A stretch of 52,500 nt of DNA from Opitutaceae bacterium BACL24 MAG-120322-bin51 (GTDB lineage: Bacteria > Verrucomicrobiota > Verrucomicrobiia > Opitutales > Coraliomargaritaceae), in contig CAJJBI010000004.1 in the NCBI GenBank assembly GCA_905182465.1, forward strand, positions 1 through 52,500, in the 5' to 3' direction. Below are positions 8,073-19,470 of the stretch, piece by piece. A program made the position numbers and the translations under genes. Position 1 is the stretch's first letter, and each line of letters starts with the position of its first letter. The notes below the pieces were generated by a model that worked only from the letters and a program-made list of their open reading frames with translations, had not been told where the DNA came from and searched no databases.

Positions 8073-9110
8073 CTACTGTTTCTCCTCACCTTTAGAGATG
8101 CTATCGCGCATATCCGTGTCGGCCTTAATATTGTTTAGGCGGTAGTAATCCATGACGCCTAAGTTGCCGCTGCGGAAAGCTTCAGCTAGAGCTAGTGGCA
8201 CTTGGGCTTCGGCTTCGACGACTTTAGCGTTCATTTCTTCGACCTTGGCCTTCATTTCTTGCTCGAGAGCAACGGCGGCAGCGCGGCGCATTTCGGCTTT
8301 AGCTTGGGCGACGTTTTTGTCGGCTTCGGCCTGGGACTCTTGTAATTTGGCGCCGATGTTTTCGCCGACGTCGACATCTGCGATATCGATGGAGAGGATC
8401 TCGAAGGCGGTGCCTACGTCGAGGCCTCGCCCTAGGACGACTTTAGAAATGCTATCTGGCGACTCGAGGACAGTCTTGTAGGAATCGGCAGAGCCGATGG
8501 TGGTGACGATACCTTCTCCAACACGGGCGATGATGGTCTCTTCAAGAGCGGAGCCGACATAGTTGTCGAGGTTGGAGCGCACGGTAACACGAGCGCGGGC
8601 TTTGACTTGAATGCCGTCTTTGGCAACGCCATCGATGGTGGCGCGACCACTACCAGATGCGGGGCACTCGATGACTTTAGGGTTGATGGAAGTGCGGACG
8701 GCTTCGAGCACCGACTTGCCAGTGCCTTTAGTGGCGAGGTCAATGGCGCAGGCGCGTTGCCAGTCGAGGGTGATGTTGGCCTTGCCTGCGGCGATGAGGG
8801 CTTGAACGGTCTGGATGACGTTACCCTCGGCGAGGTAGTGGGCTTCAAGGTCGTTGGCACTGATTTCGATGCCTGCCTTCACTGAGGTGATGCGAGCATC
8901 GACGATCAGTGAAGCGGGGACGCCACGTAGGCGCATGGCGACGAGCGTGGGAAAGCCGACGGCGGCACCAGATAGCAAGGCGCGGAGCCAGATGCTAAAA
9001 AATGTGATCGTGATGAACACGCCAATGAGGAGGATGAGTCCGAGGATGGCGGCAGCGCCGAGTTGCCAGCCTGCGAGGGCGAGGAAGGAGGAGTGGAATG
9101 TGGATGTCAT
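8073..9110 (-). CDS. floA: Flotillin-like protein FloA
   Basis: FloA (YqfA) family protein, which forms foci in the bacterial membrane and is linked to functional membrane microdomains. The 345-residue product has an N-terminal hydrophobic hairpin (about residues 16-55), then a SPFH/PHB-like domain with the FloA-typical [15 protein letters not shown] and [11 protein letters not shown] stretches. A coiled-coil region follows (around residues 255-315), full of Glu-Ala repeats ([20 protein letters not shown]). Its start overlaps the stop of the upstream short nfeD gene by an ATGA. FloA beside NfeD is a conserved arrangement across bacteria and supports the call strongly. Confidence 0.95.
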   Translation of the reverse strand: MTSTFHSSFLALAGWQLGAAAILGLILLIGVFITITFFSIWLRALLSGAAVGFPTLVAMRLRGVPASLIVDARITSVKAGIEISANDLEAHYLAEGNVIQTVQALIAAGKANITLDWQRACAIDLATKGTGKSVLEAVRTSINPKVIECPASGSGRATIDGVAKDGIQVKARARVTVRSNLDNYVGSALEETIIARVGEGIVTTIGSADSYKTVLESPDSISKVVLGRGLDVGTAFEILSIDIADVDVGENIGAKLQESQAEADKNVAQAKAEMRRAAAVALEQEMKAKVEEMNAKVVEAEAQVPLALAEAFRSGNLGVMDYYRLNNIKADTDMRDSISKGEEKQ

Positions 9111-9571
9111 AGTTTTTTGATGATGAGGTTAAAATTGTCTTGAGCGACTACGAGAACTGGTTGGTCGGCTTCGATGTAGCCATCTTGAGAGTGAGCTTCG
9201 TAGGATTGTTCGTCGATTGCAACTTTTCCGCTGGGATTGAGGCGAGTTAACGCAATGCCTTTTTTACCTATAATGGATGCTTCTGCAGGGGCAATATTGG
9301 AATGGCCTGTGACGGAGGATTTTAGGAAAAACGCGCTGCCGAGTGAGGTGCGCGCAAGGAGCTTAAACTCGATGAAAACGAGTATGGCAATCGCTGTAGC
9401 AGAACCGACGAAGGTAAGGATCCCGATGCCGGCCCCATATTGATCTCCCGCAATCCATGAGGCGAGGATGACACAGAGCGCGGCGATGATCCCAAGGATG
9501 CCGCCTGGTAGGATGACTTCAAAGAAGACGAGGACGAGGGCGGCGACTAGGAGGCCGATGATAGTGCTCAT
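9107..9571 (-). CDS. Short NfeD-like membrane protein
   Basis: NfeD-family protein lacking the protease domain: 154 residues with three to four N-terminal hydrophobic segments (to about residue 75) and a C-terminal OB-fold NfeDC domain carrying [20 protein letters not shown] and [15 protein letters not shown]. In other bacteria such proteins partner flotillin-like proteins in the membrane. It overlaps the floA start (ATGA), so the two are probably translationally coupled, and follows the long nfeD gene by 70 bp. Its hydrophobic and NfeDC parts resemble the C-terminal half of that neighbour, suggesting an old duplication. Confidence 0.88.
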   Translation of the reverse strand: MSTIIGLLVAALVLVFFEVILPGGILGIIAALCVILASWIAGDQYGAGIGILTFVGSATAIAILVFIEFKLLARTSLGSAFFLKSSVTGHSNIAPAEASIIGKKGIALTRLNPSGKVAIDEQSYEAHSQDGYIEADQPVLVVAQDNFNLIIKKL

Positions 9572-9641
9572 AAAAGGATGACGAATGATTGATGTTGGTG
9601 GTGGATGGGGGAGCTCGCAGGAGAGCCAACCACGTTGAGTG

Positions 9642-11066
9642 CTAATCAGGCTCGACGATTAGGCTGAGATCGACGGCTTTTTGGACGCGGATGGGGCTGC
9701 CTTTATCGATGGTGCCGAGTGCGCTGCGGGCTTCGTAGCGACGGCCGTCGATCTCGACGCGGCCGCTGGGAAAGAGATCGGTGATCGCAGTGCCTTTGCT
9801 GCCGGGCAGAGGGAGGTGGGACTCGCGCTCGACGCGCAGGGTCTGACTATCACCGCCAGCAGCCTCGGCGAGGACGAGCTTGCGCTCTATCCAAGATCCA
9901 TGGAAAAAACGTGAGAGTAAGAGCGCCCCGAAGACGGCGATGGAAAGGCCGAAGACGAGATTAACGATTGGCTGAGCGAACACCTCGGGCGAGACGGTGA
10001 TGGGCTCACCCGGCCAGATGTCGAGCATCGCCCAGAGGAGGGAGCCGAAGATACAGCCGAGGCCACTGAGGGCAAAAATGAGGGTCCCTGGAAAGAAGAA
10101 GAGCTCGACGAGCACTAATATAATGCCAAGTGCGAAGAAGAGGATGACTTCATTGCCCGCAAGTCCAGCAATGTGCTGACTAATAAAAAAGACGCCGAGA
10201 AGAACTATACCTAGAATACCAAAGACGCCGAAGCCGGGGGACTTGAACTCGAAAAAGAGCATGAGCATCCCGATCCCGAGGAGCGCGGGAGTGAAGGTGC
10301 TCATCCACTTGGCGATGACTTCAGAATAGGTAAGGTGGAAGTCTTTGATCTCGTAATTGCCCTCGCCAAAGCGGGCGTCGAGGAGCGCGCCGGTAGAATC
10401 GTAGATACCCTTACCAAGCAGTGGCCGAGTGGGGCCGTCGGGGCTCTCGGGATATTCGCGCATGGCCTCGGAGGCGGTTAGCGTTAGCAGTTCGCCAGCG
10501 GGCTTGATGACCTCTTCACCAATTTTGAGCTCGAAGTCGGCATCGAGCATCGCGCGAATGACCTCCGAGCGGAAAGGATAATCCTCAGTGATGCTGCGGA
10601 TATTAGCGCGAAGATAACTCTCGACCTTCATGCGTGCCGTCTCGGGCACTTCTTGTCCGCCCCCTTGAATAACTGCGGAGGCGCCCATCTTACCTCCAGG
10701 GGCGAAGTAAATCTCTTGAGTGGCCGCGGCGATGAAAGAACCTGCGGAGATGGCATCGGGATTGATGTAAGTGGCGGTGATGCCATCAAATTTAGCGAGC
10801 ATCTCCATCATTTCGAGGGTGACATCGACGCGCCCACCGGGGGTGTCCATATTAAGGAGTATCATCTCTACATCGTTGACGATGGCCTCTTTAAGGCCGC
10901 GACGTAGGACGAATAGGTTGGGCTGACTGATGGCGTCGGTGATTGGGATCACGTAGACGTCGATCTTTTCTGATGCGGCGGCCGCAGGCGCCGACGGCTC
11001 TTCCGCACCCGCAGATAGGCCAAGCGTGAGCAGTGTGATTAGAGCCGTGATGCGTGGGAGCGACAT
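9642..11066 (-). CDS. NfeD family membrane-bound ClpP-class serine protease
   Basis: Long NfeD protein (474 residues). Order of parts: signal peptide (about residues 1-22); ClpP/SppA-like protease domain with NMDTPGGRVDV, the nucleophile segment ISAGSFIA and the general-base segment GGKMGA (Ser-Lys dyad); four or five membrane segments from about residue 245; and a C-terminal NfeDC OB-fold (GSKGTAITDLFPSGRVEIDG). I chose ATG 11066 because it begins directly with a signal peptide; an ATG at 11117 would add 17 residues that do not fit. It heads the operon with short nfeD, floA and an unknown gene. Related archaeal and bacterial enzymes cleave stomatin/flotillin-like partners, so FloA may be regulated by it (inference). 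Confidence 0.9.
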   Translation of the reverse strand: MSLPRITALITLLTLGLSAGAEEPSAPAAAASEKIDVYVIPITDAISQPNLFVLRRGLKEAIVNDVEMILLNMDTPGGRVDVTLEMMEMLAKFDGITATYINPDAISAGSFIAAATQEIYFAPGGKMGASAVIQGGGQEVPETARMKVESYLRANIRSITEDYPFRSEVIRAMLDADFELKIGEEVIKPAGELLTLTASEAMREYPESPDGPTRPLLGKGIYDSTGALLDARFGEGNYEIKDFHLTYSEVIAKWMSTFTPALLGIGMLMLFFEFKSPGFGVFGILGIVLLGVFFISQHIAGLAGNEVILFFALGIILVLVELFFFPGTLIFALSGLGCIFGSLLWAMLDIWPGEPITVSPEVFAQPIVNLVFGLSIAVFGALLLSRFFHGSWIERKLVLAEAAGGDSQTLRVERESHLPLPGSKGTAITDLFPSGRVEIDGRRYEARSALGTIDKGSPIRVQKAVDLSLIVEPD

Positions 11067-11247
11067 GTATTTAATAATCTGGTAGGATTGCGGGTAAAGG
11101 CAAGGTGAGAACAGCAATGTTCGGCGCCTCTTACGACTGCTGCCACTAGAGAGTGCCGCCCTACTATCTACAATGAGCCCAACTAGAGCTCAACGTTTCG
11201 AGATTCGGCTTTTCCTTTGGAGGGTGGTATGCTTAAAAAATACGAAG

Positions 11248-12174
11248 ATGGAAAAAATTGATTTTGACGGAGTGACCTTGCACCGCTGGAGCTGTGGCTC
11301 TTCGACCTATCTTGTAAGGCCAGAGCTAGGGGCACGACTTATGAACTGGAATCTTCGTATGGCGGATGGGTCGGTGCGGGATGTGATCCATTGGCCAGAA
11401 AACGCGGACTATGGTAAATTTGCGGAGGTGCATGGGGGAAACCCGATTTTGTTTCCTTTTTCGGCGCGTACTTTTCATGCGGGTAAGATCGGGCAATGGA
11501 AAGATGCCGGCGGCGTGGTAAGGCCGATGCCAACGCACGGGTTCGCACGGGATGGGCAGTTTGAAATCGTCTCGGTCGATGAGGGCGGCTTTACGGCTGA
11601 ACTGCAACCAGATGAAGTAGCTGCCGCAGCCTACCCATTTAATTATCGGTTTACGGTGCGTTACGTCTTCGAAGAGGTTTCTTTTAAAGTTTATCTGCGC
11701 CTAGACAATCTCGGCGACGAGCCGATCCCTTGGTCGGCCGGGCATCACTTTTATTTTACTCTTCCTTGGCACCCAGGGCTAAAGCGTTCGGATTACCGCT
11801 TTGAGATTCCCGCGAAGAAGTGCTTTACCCACGCGCCTGATGGTTCTCTGCTCTCAGTTGATAAAGGATGGGATAAGGATACCTCTTTTGGTAACCCTGC
11901 AAATAGTGACCGCATCTACACACGCCTGAAAGGTGACACCGCAAGATTCGGCCCCAACGGCGGCGAAGAGGACGTGGGTATCCGTATTTTAAGCGACTCG
12001 AACACCTACTCGACTTGGAATGCCTTTGTGGTGTGGACAGAGGCGCCGGGTAGTCCGTTTTATTGTCTAGAGCCGTGGATGGGGCCTCCCAATAGTCCCG
12101 AACATAAAAAGGGACTGCACTCAGTGGGTGGCGGAGACAGTGCGACCTTTGGTGTAGAAGTGGCCCTGCTTTAG
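11248..12174 (+). CDS. Aldose 1-epimerase family protein
   Basis: Galactose-mutarotase-like beta-sandwich protein that interconverts sugar anomers or acts on a related (possibly phosphorylated) sugar. With the start at ATG 11248 the product has 308 residues; an upstream ATG at 11173 would add 25 residues of unrelated sequence. Conserved points are [11 protein letters not shown] and PTHGFARD, the AGHHFYFTL segment with the catalytic histidine, and [11 protein letters not shown] with the catalytic glutamate, in the expected order. The sugar cannot be told from the sequence. It is divergent from the nfeD operon and 67 bp upstream of trkA, with no obvious functional link to either. Confidence 0.85.
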   Translation: MEKIDFDGVTLHRWSCGSSTYLVRPELGARLMNWNLRMADGSVRDVIHWPENADYGKFAEVHGGNPILFPFSARTFHAGKIGQWKDAGGVVRPMPTHGFARDGQFEIVSVDEGGFTAELQPDEVAAAAYPFNYRFTVRYVFEEVSFKVYLRLDNLGDEPIPWSAGHHFYFTLPWHPGLKRSDYRFEIPAKKCFTHAPDGSLLSVDKGWDKDTSFGNPANSDRIYTRLKGDTARFGPNGGEEDVGIRILSDSNTYSTWNAFVVWTEAPGSPFYCLEPWMGPPNSPEHKKGLHSVGGGDSATFGVEVALL

Positions 12175-12241
12175 CACGGCCAAGCCACGTATTTAACTCT
12201 GGAAATGCGGCGCGGAGGCGTCACAGTGGACGCTTTCTAAT

Positions 12242-13591
12242 ATGAAAGTTATTATCATAGGTGCCGGGGAAGTCGGCCATAATCTTTGCACGACGTTGGC
12301 AGCGGCTGGGCACAATGTAACACTGATCGAGCAATCGGAGTTGCGCTGCGAGAAGCTGGACGAGGAGCAGAATGCGCGCATTGTTACCGGCAACGGCAGC
12401 TCGGCTCGGCAACTGGTCGATGTGGACGTGGCATCGTGCGACGCCTTCCTTGCCATGACGAGTGACGACCGCACGAATGTGATTTCTTGCTCACTCGCTA
12501 AAGGCCTCGGCGCGAAAAATACGATCGCGCGGATCCACGATGAAACCTACAGCGACAACTCGGTAATTAATTATCAACTTCACTTCGGCATCGATCTATT
12601 AGTCAACCCCGAAGCCATCTGTGCAGTGGAACTAGCCAAAGAAATTCGCAGTGCTGGCCGCGTCGCGGTGGAAAATTTCGCCCGCGGTCAGATAGAAGTT
12701 CAGCAGCATCAAGTCGCAGCCAAATCGCGCTTTATAGGAAAGAAACTACAAGATTTAAAACTCGACCCGCGTGTGCGCATCGGCTTCGTCCACCGCGATG
12801 GTAACTCTGCAGTGGCCAGCGCCGAAACGGTGTTGGAAGAAAATGACTTAGTCACTCTCTTCGGGCACCCCGAAGAACTTTTTTCCCTCCGTGAACGCTT
12901 TGATCCCAAGCAAAAAATTAACGAGTCCCGCGTGGTCCTCTTTGGTGGAAGCGAGACCGCAATCAGCCTAATTCGTCTATTATCGAATCCACGTTTTAAA
13001 GTGCGTGTCATCGAAAAAGACAAAGCTAAGTGCCGCGAACTGTCGGAGCGTTTTCCCGACGTTACTGTGATTCACGGAGACGCCACATCGCTGCGCTTGC
13101 TAGAAGAAGAGCAGATCGGAAGCGCCGACTATTTCGTGGCCTGCACAAAAGACGATGAGGATAATATTTTAACCTGCTTGCAAGCCGCCAAGCTAGGAGC
13201 TAACCAGGTCCAACTCGTGATCAATAAGGGCGACTACGATCAGCTCCTTGGCATCTTAAAGACGATGCTAGGTATAGAGGTGGTGGTCTCGCCTCGACAA
13301 GCCACAGCTGAATTCATGCTCCGCAACCTATCTGCGGATTCCAGCTCAACGCTTGCCGAATTACCCGGAGGAAGTGGAAAAATCGTCGAAGTCCGCATCA
13401 AACATTCAAGCCCTTGTGTAGGCAAAAAAGTAAAAGATATTCATCTTCCTGCCGATGCGCTGTTCGTAGCACTCCTCCATAAATTCAAGGCCATAGTGCC
13501 CAGTGCGGACGATGTAATACTCGCAGGTGACCGCGTGGTTTTGATTGTGAGTGAGGCAGAGCGCAAAACCGCGCTCGCGAGTCTAATCTAG
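12242..13591 (+). CDS. trkA: Trk potassium uptake regulatory subunit TrkA
   Basis: Cytosolic NAD(H)-binding gating subunit of the Trk potassium uptake system. The 449 residues contain the duplicated RCK arrangement: first Rossmann domain with [11 protein letters not shown] and an acidic residue ending strand 2 (LIEQ), then a TrkA-C domain, then a second Rossmann-like domain ([14 protein letters not shown], a degenerate glycine motif) and a second TrkA-C domain. Length and layout match classical TrkA. The channel subunit trkH follows 45 bp downstream on the same strand, so both belong to one operon. Confidence 0.95.
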   Translation: MKVIIIGAGEVGHNLCTTLAAAGHNVTLIEQSELRCEKLDEEQNARIVTGNGSSARQLVDVDVASCDAFLAMTSDDRTNVISCSLAKGLGAKNTIARIHDETYSDNSVINYQLHFGIDLLVNPEAICAVELAKEIRSAGRVAVENFARGQIEVQQHQVAAKSRFIGKKLQDLKLDPRVRIGFVHRDGNSAVASAETVLEENDLVTLFGHPEELFSLRERFDPKQKINESRVVLFGGSETAISLIRLLSNPRFKVRVIEKDKAKCRELSERFPDVTVIHGDATSLRLLEEEQIGSADYFVACTKDDEDNILTCLQAAKLGANQVQLVINKGDYDQLLGILKTMLGIEVVVSPRQATAEFMLRNLSADSSSTLAELPGGSGKIVEVRIKHSSPCVGKKVKDIHLPADALFVALLHKFKAIVPSADDVILAGDRVVLIVSEAERKTALASLI

Positions 13592-13636
13592 CGATCGCGA
13601 TCCGTAAAAATCTTTATCTAAAGAGAGCTAACTCCC

Positions 13637-15106
13637 GTGAATACCACGATCATCTATAGATTACTGAGCATGGTCATGCTCGCCCTAGCATGTGCCTTCG
13701 CTTTGTGCATGTGCACCGGCATCTACCTAGGGGAGTCTATTTATGATTCATCGGTACGAGCATTCCTGATCACGAATGTAATCACGGTCAGCCTAGCTGT
13801 ATTATTCCATCTGCTTGGCCGCCGAGGTAAAACCAAACTCTTCAAGCGAGAGGCACTCTGTGCGATCGGTCTTTCTTGGGTATTAGCAATTATTATTGGC
13901 GCCCTACCCTATACCTTGACCACCGACTGCGATCTATCAGACGCCATCTTTGAGAGCGCGTCCGGCCTGACCACAACCGGCGCGACCGCATACGCTAATT
14001 TTGCTGAATTCCCCAAGAGCCTACTTCTATGGCGCTCGCTTAGCCAATGGGTCGGCGGTTTAGGTGTAGTCGTCTTTTTCGTGGCGGTGCTTTCCTCTCT
14101 AGGCGCTGGTGCCAAAATCCTATTTAGTAATGAATCATCCGGCACATCGACCGACTTCGACCACGGGCGGATTCAGAGCGGCGCGTTCTATTTAATGATT
14201 TTCTATCTCGGCGTTTCCTTAGCCTGCATGTGTGCCTACAAGATCGCTGGGATGGATTGGTTTCAGGCAGTCAACCATGCGATGACTACTGTTGCGACAG
14301 GAGGCTTCAGCACCGAAACAGACAGCATAAAGCACTTCCAGAACCCCGCGATTGAATGGGTTGCCATCATTTTCATGACGCTTAGTGCAACGACCTTCAT
14401 TTATATGATTCGTCTGATCCGCGGACAGACTCATATGATGCGGCAAAGCAGTGAGGTCTATTGGTTCTACGGTATCCTAGCGACCAGCATCGGCCTTCTA
14501 ACGCTCTATCTCGTCGAACTGACTGGAAAGATACCAGATCATGAATTAATTCGTAGCGCTACTTTCCAAGCGGTCTCTATTATGACTACCACCGGCTACA
14601 CCTCAGCCGACTTCAACCAGTGGTTGCCGCCCGCTAAAATGCTGCTGATGATCCTAATGTTTGTCGGAGGATGCTCTGGTTCAACCGCGGGAGGAGTTAA
14701 GGTCATACGTATCGTTATCGCCCTACGTGCCGCGGTGCGCAGTGTCGCGCTCTCCTTCCGCCCCAACATCACGATACCGATGCGGACGGGGGGCCAATAT
14801 TTGAGTGAACGCGCAATTCATAATGTGATACTATTTCTACTGCTGCTGGTTGCCCTTCAGATTTTTTCTATGCTTTTCGTTTCAACCCTAGAACCAGAGC
14901 TGGAATTTATTAGCGTCTTTTCCTGCGTACAAGCGACGCTTTTTAATATTGGTCCTGGCTTCGATGCGATTGGCCCATCGGAAAATTTCCACTTTCTGAG
15001 ACCCACTACAAAAATCTACCTCAGCCTACTGATGGTACTCGGACGTCTCGAACTCTTCGCCGTTATGGTATTGTTCATACCTAGTGTATGGCGCCGATTT
15101 TCTTAA
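13637..15106 (+). CDS. trkH: Trk potassium transporter membrane subunit TrkH
   Basis: Membrane subunit of the Trk potassium system, passing K+ with TrkA as regulator. The 489-residue protein starts with GTG and has about ten hydrophobic segments. Selectivity-filter-like loops are visible: SGLTTTGAT (about residue 110), [23 protein letters not shown] and FNIGPGF, the four P-loop glycine segments of the family. A conserved [15 protein letters not shown] lies before the last pore repeat. It follows trkA by 45 bp. Smr-domain gene 15131-15427 converges on it. Confidence 0.95.
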   Translation: MNTTIIYRLLSMVMLALACAFALCMCTGIYLGESIYDSSVRAFLITNVITVSLAVLFHLLGRRGKTKLFKREALCAIGLSWVLAIIIGALPYTLTTDCDLSDAIFESASGLTTTGATAYANFAEFPKSLLLWRSLSQWVGGLGVVVFFVAVLSSLGAGAKILFSNESSGTSTDFDHGRIQSGAFYLMIFYLGVSLACMCAYKIAGMDWFQAVNHAMTTVATGGFSTETDSIKHFQNPAIEWVAIIFMTLSATTFIYMIRLIRGQTHMMRQSSEVYWFYGILATSIGLLTLYLVELTGKIPDHELIRSATFQAVSIMTTTGYTSADFNQWLPPAKMLLMILMFVGGCSGSTAGGVKVIRIVIALRAAVRSVALSFRPNITIPMRTGGQYLSERAIHNVILFLLLLVALQIFSMLFVSTLEPELEFISVFSCVQATLFNIGPGFDAIGPSENFHFLRPTTKIYLSLLMVLGRLELFAVMVLFIPSVWRRFS

Positions 15107-15130
15107 GTGATTTAGCAGGACGACGACTGC

Positions 15131-15427
15131 CTAGATGCTTAGGGTATGAGTAAGCCAGGCGATCGTGGCACCCCACCCTCCTTCCTCCTGACCTGCGAGT
15201 TCAAATCGCAATACCCGAGAATCTTTTCTTAAGAGTCCGTGCACCGTCTCGCGTAAAGTTCCGATTCCTTTACCGTGGATGATCCTAATGCGTAAAATGT
15301 CTCTTTGCAGGCACAGCCCAATATAGTCAGGTATCAGCTCGCCAAGTTCACTAGGGCGAAACGTATGAAGGTCTAGCTCATCGCTGATCTTAAATTCAAT
15401 CGGTTCTTCAGAATTCTCTTGGTCCAT
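15131..15427 (-). CDS. Small Smr domain protein
   Basis: Stand-alone Smr (small MutS-related) domain, 98 residues; such domains often have nicking endonuclease or nucleic-acid-binding activity. Conserved blocks are ELDLHTFRPSEL near residue 18 (the LDLH motif), then IRIIHGKGIGTLRETVHGLL (the HGKGxG motif), then a C-terminal GGWGATIAWL where family members carry a G-G-x-G-x-T/V pattern. It is convergent with trkH and divergent from the metalloprotease gene. Substrate and role are unknown; no MutS2 fusion is present. Confidence 0.88.
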   Translation of the reverse strand: MDQENSEEPIEFKISDELDLHTFRPSELGELIPDYIGLCLQRDILRIRIIHGKGIGTLRETVHGLLRKDSRVLRFELAGQEEGGWGATIAWLTHTLSI

Positions 15428-15612
15428 ATTTTTATGCTATTGTAGAGTTCTAAATCTTATAAACGAGGATTCTGATCGATTAATTTTATGTAAATAAATG
15501 GTAAATCAATCTGTTGGGTGAAGCGCAGGTGCCAGCTGCTAATTAATCATTACTTGCATCTGTGTAGTATGAAAGTATCTAGAGTAATACAGTGTATATG
15601 TGATTTTTACCA

Positions 15613-18072
15613 ATGTCTAACCTCAACAAATTATACCTCTTCGCGATTCTTACATTCGCCGGCGTAGGTATATTTTTTATAGGTAAGCACTATTCAAAAA
15701 AAATTGCTAGCGACTCAAAAATTACTAATGCCGCTGCGCTCCTTAAGCCAGAAACCTCCAATCCGTTAATCGAAGCGGGAAAAGCAAGTGGCGGGGAAGC
15801 CCAAGCCTCAATACCTGAAGAATTTGATCTAGAAAAACAGGGCGGCACCCTCATTGGCGAGGAAGCTAAGCTCGCGCTTTCCTCTAGCGCAATCCGCGCG
15901 ACATTTCCTCAAAATAAAGGCGATCTATATAGATGGTCACCACTTGACGGCTACGTTATAGAAGGAACTGTTGATTCTATCCAGCGTGGCGACAATTCCA
16001 AGTCATTCGGAGTGACTTTAAAAAATGATGTAGGACGCTTTGTTTATTACGAAAATCAAGCACGCGCAGGGGCGATAATCTTCTTTAACAAGAGAAATGC
16101 TGTCCACCGGTTTAGCCACAGCTCTAACGATGAAAACGAATGGACGATCGAAGAGGTGCCTTACCATGACGTAGATCTGCGCGAGCGCTGGCACCACCTA
16201 TCCGATAATCGCATCAAGTGGTGGATACCCACGCCGTTCACGCGAGGTAAGCCATTCCGCCAGAACGATAGCCCGCAGTACTCAGCTAAACGCTTCCGGT
16301 AACTTTGAAAGCAAGGCAGGGGCGCCCGCCGTCATTTATTGCAATTTTGAGGGCGAAGTAGTGAACCAAGCACTTTGGAGTACCTCTACTATAAATGCAG
16401 CACCCTCGGGTCTGTCTAGTGGTGAAGTGGCAGAGATCTTAAAACTAGTTGCAGAAGATTTCGCCCCTTTCGATGTCAATGTAACCAACGATCGCAGTGT
16501 CTATGATAGCACGCCCTCTAATAAACGTGTTATGTGCATCTCGACTCCTACTGACACGGCCTCACCCGGTTCTGGTGGGGTCGCATTTTTAGATACTTTC
16601 GTAGATGATTTAGTTTGCTGGGATTTCAATCTAAGTGGGGATACCATCTCTCATGAAGTGGGGCATACTTTAAATCTCGATCACCATGGTGACAGCTCGC
16701 AGAACGCACCCGAGTATCACGATGGTCACGCATCTGAAAGCCGCGACTGGGGACCAATCATGGGTTCTGCCTTTGAAGCGAGCATGGTGCAATGGAGTGA
16801 CGGCAATTACACATCCGCAACGAACAATAACCAGGATGACCTCGACTTAATTACAAATTATGGGCTTTCCTACCGAGCAGACGACTATGGTAACGACAGC
16901 GCCACGGGCGAGAATGTTTCTATTAGTAACATGCCCGCAACCCGCTACGGAATCATCGAGCGAAGCACAGACATAGACGTTTTCAACGTCACCTACTCCT
17001 CTTTAGGGAAAGTTCAAATCTCTGGATTCGGTAGAGAGGGAGCGCAGTCAAATCTCGACGTAAACATGAGTATTCTAGATGCGGACGGAATCATAATCTA
17101 TACACAAACCAGTGACACTTCAGACGACGCAATAACCGAACTTATCCTTGAGCCAGGATCTTATCAGATACGAGTCCAAGGTGATTCCAGCGGTAACCCT
17201 AATGGTAATCCTGCTACTGGGTGGTCCTCCTACGGCAGTCTTGGGCAATATCAGTTAAACTTCCTGCCAGACCCGCCTAGTTTTAGCGATGCCATCGAGC
17301 AGTATAACACTATTACCCTGACTGGAGACGCCAACTGGGTCGCACAAACTGGGACCAGTTACGATGGCGTAGATGCGGTCGAATCAGGTTCTGTATTTGC
17401 GGGTGAATCAAGTCGCTTCTCTATCTCTAAGCAGACTACCAGCGTCAGTTTTTGGTATAAAGTAAGCTCCGAAAGTAATTATGATTTTTTTGAATTTTAT
17501 ATAGATGGCTCACGCAGGCTTAGAACGAGCGGGGAAGTCGGCTGGACCCAATTCAATGACAACTCACTGAGTAATACGACTCACACCTTTGAGTGGCGAT
17601 ATACCAAAGATAACTACGTGGACTCAGGATCGGATAAAGCCTGGGTCGACAAGGTTGTTTTTGATCAAAACGGTGGCTATCAAGAATGGTCTAGCACCAA
17701 TAGCGCCAGCGATGGCGGCACAGATGATTCACTGATGGCGATGGTCTCATCGATCTGGTCGAATACTTAGTCGCAGGATCAAGCCTTACCCAAGATGGTA
17801 GTGATTCTATAGGTCTAGACGCCGACTCAAGAGAGTTTACACTAAGAAGAGACAGCGCTAACGCAGACCTTATTCTTCGCCTGCTTGTATCTGACGACCT
17901 AGAAAACTGGACTCCCATAGCTGTCAGCTACGAGGGCAACTCGTTCAGCACGACAAATGGATTAACTGCTACCGACAGCGCTCTTAACGGCAGCCTAGTC
18001 GAAACCAAAATTACCATCTCTCCAACTAACGAAACCAAAAAGTTCGCGAAGCTAGAGATCGTCCTCAAGTAA
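15613..18072 (+). pseudogene. Secreted zinc metalloprotease, split by two frameshifts
   Basis: Extracellular metzincin-like protease of about 819 residues once the frames are joined. Part 1 (15613 to about 16290): signal anchor (residues 8-25) and a propeptide-like region. Part 2 (from about 16290, next frame): AVIYCNFEG, then EDFAPFDVNVT, the zinc site HEVGHTLNLDHHG and a Met-turn-like GPIMGS. A PPC-type beta domain (DIDVFNV to SLGQYQL) and a beta-sandwich adhesion-like domain follow. Part 3 (from about 17725, third frame): DGDGLIDLVEYLVAG, the C-terminal signature common in Verrucomicrobiota secreted proteins, running to TAA 18070-18072. Indels lie at about 16275-16300 and 17715-17735. A GTG at 16361 could start part 2 alone, but the conserved AVIYCNFEG lies upstream of it. 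Confidence 0.8.
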
Positions 18073-18133
18073 AGAAGTCGCGATGGACGCGCTCACTTAG
18101 CGAAACTACCAGTCAGTGCCTGCCCAGGAAGTA

Positions 18134-19384
18134 CTACTGCTCTTCCTGCTTAGGTAGGGAAGGTTGCTTCTCGATTAATGACGGCTCGGGTAAGGCGTCT
18201 GGAGAGGCACTATCGAGGGCATCAAACTTTTTGGCGGTGACGAGGAGGCGACTCTCTAGAGAGCTGACCGCTTTGTTATAACAGCCAACTGATTGGTCGA
18301 GACTTTTGCCTAGCTTGGTGAAGTGACCAGTGACAACACTCACCCGTTCGTAGAGTTCCTTGCCTAGAGCCGCTATTTCCTTGGCCTCCCGAGCGATGGC
18401 TTCTTGCTGCCAGCCATATGCGATCGCTTTAAGCAGAGCGATCAGGGTCGTCGGTGTAGCCAGAATAACCTTATTGAGCACCCCCTGTTCGATGAGTTGT
18501 GGGTCTTGTTCCAATGCTGCGCTGAATATAGTTTCGTTGGGTATAAAGAGGACAACAAACTCGGGCGTGTTATCAAACTGAGTCCAGTATGACTTGGCGG
18601 AAAGGGCTTTTATGTGATCACGTATATGTCGGGCGTGTGCGACCATGCGCTCTTTTTGGTGATCGGGGTCTTCGGACTGAAGGGCATCGAGGTAGGCGGC
18701 AAGCGGTACCTTAGAATCAACCACCACTACCCGCTCGTTAGGCAAGCGTATGATCATATCTGGGCGCTGGCGCTGACCGTCACTCGTTTCAACCGAGGCC
18801 TGTTCCTCAAAATCGCAGTAGTTGATCATGCCGGCCATTTCTACCGTGCGGCGAAGCTGCATCTCTCCCCACTGCCCGCGGACTTGTGGTGCGCGCAGTG
18901 CTTGCACGAGGCTGCCCGTGGTTTTGCTAAGTTGGACTTGCGACTCGGCGAGTTGCTGAAGCTGCTGTTTGAGCGAAGCGTCGGTCTGAGTGCGGCGCTC
19001 TTCGATTTTTTCGACGCGTTCGTTAAAGGTCTTCAGTGCAATGCCAACAGGCTCGACGGTTTTATTAATCGCTTCTTGCCGTTTATCTAGATCGCCCTTT
19101 GCGCCCTCCTGATATTTCTCGAGCGTGGTCTTGGCGAGGTTAAGGAAGGACTCATTGTTCTTAGAAAGTGCCTCTGAGGAGAGTGCCTGGAAGCTCTCTT
19201 TGAGTTGATCGCGTGCCTGTTCAAGAAGGGCGAGTTTTTCCTCAGCATTCTTCTGGTCGGAAACATGTCGCACCTCCAAAGCCGTCAATTGCTGACGCTT
19301 TTCAGATAACTGTTGCTGAAGCCAGATGTAAACTATCCCAGCGCCAATGAGTAATCCGGCAAGAGCTCCTAAAAAAACGTCCAT
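18134..19384 (-). CDS. rmuC: RmuC family DNA recombination protein
   Basis: RmuC homologue, in Escherichia coli a limiter of inversions between short repeats and a predicted nuclease-like protein. The 416 residues begin with a membrane anchor (about residues 4-20), then a long coiled coil (about 25-165, rich in Gln, Glu, Lys). The conserved domain has RGQWGEMQLRRTVEMAGM, RPDMIIRLPN, VVVVDSKVPLAAYLDAL and EFVVLFIPNE, and the tail is again coiled coil. All hallmark segments are intact. It is convergent with the metalloprotease gene and divergent from the TonB receptor; no operon partner is seen. Confidence 0.93.
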   Translation of the reverse strand: MDVFLGALAGLLIGAGIVYIWLQQQLSEKRQQLTALEVRHVSDQKNAEEKLALLEQARDQLKESFQALSSEALSKNNESFLNLAKTTLEKYQEGAKGDLDKRQEAINKTVEPVGIALKTFNERVEKIEERRTQTDASLKQQLQQLAESQVQLSKTTGSLVQALRAPQVRGQWGEMQLRRTVEMAGMINYCDFEEQASVETSDGQRQRPDMIIRLPNERVVVVDSKVPLAAYLDALQSEDPDHQKERMVAHARHIRDHIKALSAKSYWTQFDNTPEFVVLFIPNETIFSAALEQDPQLIEQGVLNKVILATPTTLIALLKAIAYGWQQEAIAREAKEIAALGKELYERVSVVTGHFTKLGKSLDQSVGCYNKAVSSLESRLLVTAKKFDALDSASPDALPEPSLIEKQPSLPKQEEQ

Positions 19385-19470
19385 AAAATCATTCAGTAAA
19401 CAATACGAACTCAGGCAACCGTTATCTATAATAAATCAGCGCTACTGTGCCTAAATATTGCCCTTTCCTT

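Noticed and set aside
18614-19090. 158-codon plus-strand frame inside rmuC
   Set aside because: Antisense to the conserved RmuC domain; a shadow frame.
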